DNA of 36,448 bases, from assembly GCA_029776155.1 (NCBI GenBank), contig JAKOTU010000087.1, positions 1 through 36,448 on the forward strand. Reading direction: 5' to 3'. This DNA comes from Bacillota bacterium. GTDB taxonomy: Bacteria; Bacillota; Limnochordia; Darwinibacteriales; Darwinibacteriaceae. The notes beneath the pieces were generated by a model. It made no database searches, was not told the DNA's origin, and worked only from the letters and a program-made list of their open reading frames with translations. A program made the position numbers and the translations under genes. Each line of letters opens with the position of its first letter. Positions within the stretch are counted from its first letter, which is position 1. This document shows positions 32,811-36,448 of the stretch, piece by piece.

Positions 32811-33890
32811 CTAGTGTCTGGCCTTAAAGACGAGCATGAAGTCGCGCAGAGCCGCACAGGCTTCCAGGGGCACCGCATTGTAAATAGAAGCGCGGCAGCC
32901 GCCCACGGAGCGATGTCCCCCCAGACCCACAAAGCCCGCCTCTTTAGCCTCGGCCAGGAACTTCTGCTCCAACTCGGCAGTGGGCAGGTTGAAGGTAACG
33001 TTCATCAGAGAACGGCTCTCTGGCTCAGCGTGGCCCCGGTAAAAGCCGTTGCTGCCGTCAATTACCTCGTAGAGGAGCTTGGCTTTGGTTTCGTTCAGTT
33101 TGGTGATATTGTACAGACCCTGGCTCTGCACCCAGCGCAGCACCTTCCCCAGCATATAGATGGCAAAGGTGGGCGGCGTATTGTACAGGGACCTGGTCCT
33201 GCCGTAAGTGACGTAGCTGAGCATGGTGGGCAGAGAATCCTTGGACCGTTCCAGCAGATCGTCCCGGATGATCACCACCGTTACCCCTGAAGGTCCCAAG
33301 TTCTTCTGGGCTCCGGCGTAAATCAGGCCGAATCTCTCCACCTCAATGGGGCGGGAGAGGATGTCGCTGGACATATCGGCCACCAGGGGAACCCCCTTGG
33401 TGTCGGGGAACTGCTGCCATTGGGTGCCGTAGATGGTGTTGTTGGAGGTAATGTGCACATAAGCCTCATCGCCGCTGATCTCCAGCTCCTGGAGGTTGGG
33501 GATCCGCCTGTATTTTTCGCCCTCGGTGCTGGCGCCGACCTTAGTTTTCCCCACCTTTTCCGCTTCCGCTAAGGCCTTCTCCGACCAAGAACCGGTGAGG
33601 ATGTAGTTGGCCGTTTGACCTTCCGCGAGCAGATTGAGGGGAACCATGTAAAACTGCAGACTGGCACCGCCCTGGATGAACTGGATGTCGTAGTTGTCGG
33701 GAATATCCATGATCTCCCGCAGCAGCATGCGGGCTTCTTCATGTACGGCATCGTAGTCTTTGCTGCGGTGGCTGAGCTCCATGACAGACATGCCTGTCCC
33801 TTGGAAATCCAAAAGTTCCGCTTGGGCTTCCTGCAGCACTTCTAGGGGCAATGCCGCTGGTCCGGCGTTGAAGTTGTACGCTCTTTTCAT
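32811..33890 (-). CDS. serC: Phosphoserine aminotransferase
   Basis: 359 residues, class V PLP aminotransferase converting 3-phosphohydroxypyruvate and glutamate to phosphoserine, the second step of serine synthesis. It begins YNFNAGPAALPLEVLQEAQAELLDFQGTGMSVMELSHRSK as SerC does; the PLP lysine is Lys196 in YAGAQKNLGPSGV; ITSNNTIYGTQW, VADMSSDILSRP and VGLGGHRSVGGCRASIYNA are family blocks. AGGAGG lies six bases before the ATG. It is divergent from serA; minus-strand TTGTCA (33945-33950) and TAGTAT (33923-33928), 16 bases apart, probably form its promoter, with the palindrome ATTTTATAAAAT inside the spacer. Confidence 0.97.
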   Translation of the reverse strand: MKRAYNFNAGPAALPLEVLQEAQAELLDFQGTGMSVMELSHRSKDYDAVHEEARMLLREIMDIPDNYDIQFIQGGASLQFYMVPLNLLAEGQTANYILTGSWSEKALAEAEKVGKTKVGASTEGEKYRRIPNLQELEISGDEAYVHITSNNTIYGTQWQQFPDTKGVPLVADMSSDILSRPIEVERFGLIYAGAQKNLGPSGVTVVIIRDDLLERSKDSLPTMLSYVTYGRTRSLYNTPPTFAIYMLGKVLRWVQSQGLYNITKLNETKAKLLYEVIDGSNGFYRGHAEPESRSLMNVTFNLPTAELEQKFLAEAKEAGFVGLGGHRSVGGCRASIYNAVPLEACAALRDFMLVFKARH

Positions 33891-33922
33891 GCCACTCCTC
33901 CTAACATGCAGGCTTTGCTTTC

Positions 33923-33950
33923 ATACTATCATAATTTTATAAAATGACAA
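33923..33950 (-). promoter_or_regulatory. Putative serC promoter
   Basis: TTGTCA, 16-base spacer, TAGTAT on the minus strand, about 33 bases before the serC start codon. The 12-base palindrome ATTTTATAAAAT (33934-33945) falls in the spacer and could be an operator. Confidence 0.5.
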
Positions 33951-34012
33951 CCAATGCCCCGCTGGCCTTCACACGCTTTTTACAGCAAAATGGTCCCGGG
34001 GGCTCAGCTGTG

Positions 34013-34021
34013 TGATATAAT
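34013..34021 (+). promoter_or_regulatory. Extended -10 promoter element of serA
   Basis: TGATATAAT, a consensus -10 box with the TGn extension, 42 bases before the serA start; no good -35 box is seen, as is usual for extended -10 promoters. Confidence 0.55.
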
Positions 34022-34062
34022 AGTAAAACCTTAGGAAAATCTTTCTGCAAAGGAGAATGCCC

Positions 34063-34992
34063 ATGTTCCGTGTGCTAGTCTCGGACAAGATCGCCCCCGA
34101 AGGATTGACTCCCCTGCTGGAAAGTGACCAGATTGAAGTCGTGGCAAAGAACGTGAGCGAAGCCGCAGATCTAGACACCTACCATGCTCTCCTGGTACGC
34201 AGTGCTACGCAAGTAACGGAAGAACTGATGGGCAAAATGCCCCAATTAAAGATTATCGGCCGCGCCGGGGTGGGTGTGGACAACATCGATGTACCCGCGG
34301 CCACTAAGCGGGGAATTGTGGTGGTCAACGCCCCCGACGGCAATACCATTGCCACAGCTGAGCACACCTTCGCGCTCATGCTGGCCATGGTGCGCAAACT
34401 CTGCCTGGCCAACGCTTCCATCCGCCGGGGTGAATGGAACCGCTCCGCCTTTAGGGGCACAGAGCTGTACGGCAAGACTTTGGGCATTATCGGCTTTGGC
34501 CGCATCGGACAGGAGGTGGCCAAAAGGGCCCGGGCCTTCGAGATGAATGTCTTAGCCTACAGCCGTTCCCTCACTCCCGAAAAGGCTGCGGCCGCGGGAG
34601 CTAAGGCCAGCACTTTGGAAGAAATCCTCACCACCGCAGACATTATCACCGTGCATACCCCCGCCACACCGGAGACTAAAGGGTTGCTGGGTGCCGAAAA
34701 CCTACAGAAGACCAAAAAGGGAGTGATGATCATCAATGCTGCCCGGGGCGGAATCGTGGACGAAGCAGCCCTCAAGCGCTTCTTGGAAAGCGGGCATGTG
34801 GCTGCAGCCGCGCTGGATGTTTTTGCCCAGGAACCTCCGGCCAGCTATGATCTCATGCAGCTCGAACAAGTGACGGCCACTCCCCATATCGCCGCCTCGA
34901 CCAAGGAAGCCCAATTAAAGGTGGCCCGGGTTGTGGCGGAAGAGGTGCTCAACTTTGCCCTGGGCCGGCCGGTACAGAATCGGGTGAACTAA
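34063..34992 (+). CDS. serA: D-3-phosphoglycerate dehydrogenase, short form
   Basis: 309 residues from the second ATG (34063), which is seven bases from AAAGGAG; the first ATG at 34057 is too near. It oxidises 3-phosphoglycerate with NAD in the first step of serine synthesis. NAD loop GIIGFGRIG at 141-149, catalytic Arg228 (NAARGG), Glu257 (AQEP) and His275 (TPHIAAST) are present. The protein stops after the catalytic core: the C-terminal regulatory domains (ASB and ACT) that allow serine feedback are missing, so this enzyme should not be serine-inhibited that way. The next gene begins 21 bases later. Confidence 0.95.
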   Translation: MFRVLVSDKIAPEGLTPLLESDQIEVVAKNVSEAADLDTYHALLVRSATQVTEELMGKMPQLKIIGRAGVGVDNIDVPAATKRGIVVVNAPDGNTIATAEHTFALMLAMVRKLCLANASIRRGEWNRSAFRGTELYGKTLGIIGFGRIGQEVAKRARAFEMNVLAYSRSLTPEKAAAAGAKASTLEEILTTADIITVHTPATPETKGLLGAENLQKTKKGVMIINAARGGIVDEAALKRFLESGHVAAAALDVFAQEPPASYDLMQLEQVTATPHIAASTKEAQLKVARVVAEEVLNFALGRPVQNRVN

Positions 34993-35013
34993 GCGCGTAA
35001 AGGAGGACGAACC

Positions 35014-36249
35014 ATGGCGGTTATCAAGCCCTTTCGGGCTGTAAGGCCTGCGGAGGAGCTGGCGTCCCAGATTGCCGCGCTCCCCTATGATGTGATGAAC
35101 TCCCAGGAAGCTAAAACGATGGTGGAAGGCAACCCCCTTTCTTTCCTGCGCATAGACCGGGCCGAGATCAACTTCCCTGAGCCTGTGGATCCCCATGCTC
35201 CCCAGGTGTATGCCAAAGCTCGGCAACTCTTCCTGGAGATGCTGGCCAAGGGCCAGTTCATCCAGGATGATCAGGACTGCTTTTACATCTACCGCCAGAT
35301 CATGGACGGCAGGACCCAGACGGGCCTTGTGGCCTGCACTTCCATTGATGATTACAACAACGATGTGATCAAAAAGCACGAGTTCACCAGGCCCGACAAG
35401 GAGCAGGACCGCATCGAGCATATTAAGGCCCTGGAAGCCCAGACAGGCCCCATCTTCCAAACCTATCGGGACCAGGAGGAGATCACAGAGCTGATCAGCG
35501 CCTGGGCAGAAGACCATGCCCCTTTGTATGAGTTTAGCGCCTACGGCGTGGAACAGATCTGCTGGAAAGTGGACTGCCCCGAGACAATTGAAAGGCTCAT
35601 CTCCCTTTTTGCCGCGGTTCCCAACTTATATATTGCCGACGGACACCACCGCTCCGCGGCCGCAGTGCGCGTAGGCATGGAACTGCGCCAGAAAAACCCC
35701 GACCCCCAGGCCGAGTTCAACTACTTCTTATCTGTAATCTTCCCCGCCTCCGATCTTAAGATCTGGCCCTACAACCGCGTGGTCAAGGATCTGGCTGGTC
35801 TGACCACGGAGGAGTTCTTGAGCCGCATAAAGGAAAGGTTTGTCCTGGAGGAGGCCCCCTCCTCCCCCTTTGCCCCCGCGGAAAAGGGCACCTTTGGCCT
35901 GTATCTGGCCGGCAAGTGGTACAAACTCACCCCCCATCCAGGTTTGGTGCCGGCTGATGATCCTGTGCACAGCCTGGATGTGGCTGTACTGCAAGACCAC
36001 CTCTTGGCCCCCATCCTGGGAATTGAGGACCCCAGGCGCGATGGGCGCATCGAGTTCGTGGGCGGAATCCGCGGCCTGACCGAATTGGAGCGGCGGGTGC
36101 AGGAGGACATGCAGGTGGCCTTTTCCCTGTATCCCACCTCTATTGCGGAAGTGTTAGCAGTTGCCGACGGCAACCAGGTGATGCCGCCCAAATCCACCTG
36201 GTTCGAGCCCAAACTGCTCAGCGGCCTGTTCATCCACAAGCTGTTCTAA
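35014..36249 (+). CDS. DUF1015 family protein (serine-locus associated)
   Basis: 411 residues, full length for DUF1015 (COG4198), a family with no proven activity that I can cite. Conserved blocks are IKPFRAVRP at the start, LPYDVMNSQEA, NPLSFLRIDRAE, the charged KKHEFTRPDKEQDRIEH (120-136), IADGHHRSAAAV with DGHHR at 209-213 and YFLSVIFP. The DGHHR motif resembles that of ParB/sulfiredoxin-fold proteins including archaeal serine kinase SerK. It lies 21 bases after serA with its own AAAGGAGG, so the genes form an operon. The stop codon directly abuts the 3' end of an antisense group II intron. Confidence 0.93.
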   Translation: MAVIKPFRAVRPAEELASQIAALPYDVMNSQEAKTMVEGNPLSFLRIDRAEINFPEPVDPHAPQVYAKARQLFLEMLAKGQFIQDDQDCFYIYRQIMDGRTQTGLVACTSIDDYNNDVIKKHEFTRPDKEQDRIEHIKALEAQTGPIFQTYRDQEEITELISAWAEDHAPLYEFSAYGVEQICWKVDCPETIERLISLFAAVPNLYIADGHHRSAAAVRVGMELRQKNPDPQAEFNYFLSVIFPASDLKIWPYNRVVKDLAGLTTEEFLSRIKERFVLEEAPSSPFAPAEKGTFGLYLAGKWYKLTPHPGLVPADDPVHSLDVAVLQDHLLAPILGIEDPRRDGRIEFVGGIRGLTELERRVQEDMQVAFSLYPTSIAEVLAVADGNQVMPPKSTWFEPKLLSGLFIHKLF

Positions 36250-36252
36250 ATC

Positions 36253-36295
36253 GAGTAGGTAGCCGCTAGGTGATCAGCCTAGCGGCTTTCCTCTC
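36253..36295 (-). ncRNA. Group II intron domain VI
   Basis: Perfect 10-base arms AGCCGCTAGG (36278-36287 on the minus reading) and CCTAGCGGCT (36261-36270), with a lower stem GAGAGG pairing to CCT-A-CTC. The bulged A is at 36256, seven bases from the intron's end, as expected for the branch point. The hairpin could be mistaken for a terminator of DUF1015. Confidence 0.82.
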
Positions 36296-36298
36296 ACA

Positions 36299-36329
36299 GA
36301 ACGGTGCGTACGGGCCGCGTACACCGCTC
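36299..36329 (-). ncRNA. Group II intron domain V
   Basis: 31 bases starting GAGC, with the catalytic AGC triad, an 8-base lower stem (GAGCGGTG with CACCGTTC), a two-base CG bulge and a 4-base upper stem. It is followed by TGTGAGAGG, the usual V-VI junction. Three bases shorter than the common 34 and its loop is not GNRA. Confidence 0.82.
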
Positions 36330-36338
36330 CTGAAGAAT

Positions 36339-36448
36339 CTACCGCCGTTCGTAGAACTGCGACACAATACCAACACTGTACTTCGTTAGGTCCAAGAGGC
36401 CAATCTCCCTGAACCATCGGTTGGGCAGAGCCAGACTCAGTAGAGGAC
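36339..36448 (-). CDS. Group II intron-encoded reverse transcriptase/maturase, C-terminal end only
   Basis: The last 35 residues of an open frame entering from the window edge, with the stop nine bases upstream of domain V. The end reads SLALPNRWFREIGLLDLTKY followed by a basic QFYERR. The pattern of ALxNxWFxxxGLLxLxxY near a C-terminus is what intron maturases show after the RT and X domains. Most of the protein, including the RT motifs, lies beyond base 36448. Confidence 0.75.
   Translation of the reverse strand, partial: PLLSLALPNRWFREIGLLDLTKYSVGIVSQFYERR

Larger units (their letters stand above)
36250..36448 (-). mobile_element. Group II intron, 3' end (rest beyond window)
   Basis: On the minus strand the window's edge carries in order the end of an intron-encoded protein, domain V, domain VI and a 3' splice end CTCGAT at 36250. 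The next base, 36249, is the last base of the DUF1015 stop codon. Domain and order match bacterial group II introns; the 5' part and the rest of the maturase are not in the window, so the class and activity cannot be settled. Confidence 0.85.

Noticed and set aside
36261..36294. Rho-independent terminator after DUF1015
   Set aside because: The hairpin is better explained as domain VI of the antisense group II intron, given domain V beside it and the bulged A. It may still act as a weak terminator on the plus strand (tail TTCCTCTC).

Overview
This looks like a chromosomal segment of a GC-moderate to GC-rich, probably anaerobic Bacillota (Clostridia- or Limnochordia-like) bacterium. The reasons are strong AGGAGG ribosome binding sites, frequent GTG/TTG starts, a SpoT-like hydrolase, Bacillus-type RocD, a DUF1858 protein, a GPH sugar symporter with a GH13 glucosidase, and a bacterial homologue of the archaeal cyclic 2,3-diphosphoglycerate synthetase. 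The species cannot be named from sequence alone. Genes are densely packed and no stretch above 300 bases lacks a gene. I see no tRNA, rRNA or CRISPR.

Left part (1-6412, minus strand): a likely operon of MATE exporter, secreted protein, short hydantoinase/oxoprolinase and HDAC-like amidohydrolase (cut by the window edge), preceded by a small lipoprotein with its own terminator and a LacI-type regulator. Middle-left (6530-11842): a PRX-like thiol protein, a DUF362 iron-sulfur-type protein, an alpha/beta hydrolase, a lipoprotein subtilase and a YbaN membrane protein. Then a minus-strand run (11846-17758): variant phosphofructokinase, prolyl oligopeptidase, HNH nuclease, Hsp20, DUF1858 protein and a methyltransferase.

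Centre (17918-23198): an ECF-type sigma factor operon with three small downstream genes, two of which share a short helical motif; convergent to it, a membrane GGDEF protein whose reading frame runs on through the sigma operon's terminator; then a chemotaxis receptor and GalE. Right part (23363-30066): exonuclease III, a SEC-C protein, a stand-alone SpoT-like hydrolase candidate, a GPH transporter plus oligo-1,6-glucosidase pair, and an EamA transporter. Far right: RocD with the cDPG-synthetase-like GTPase, then divergent serC and serA-DUF1015, which form a serine-synthesis locus.

The last 200 bases are the 3' end of a group II intron on the minus strand (maturase C-terminus, domain V, domain VI with a bulged branch-point A). 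It abuts the stop codon of the DUF1015 gene. The points most worth a second look are this intron, the serC-serA-DUF1015 locus as a possible route to phosphoserine dephosphorylation, the stand-alone alarmone-hydrolase candidate, the sigma operon with its paired small proteins, and the phosphofructokinase with a mixed ATP/PPi signature.
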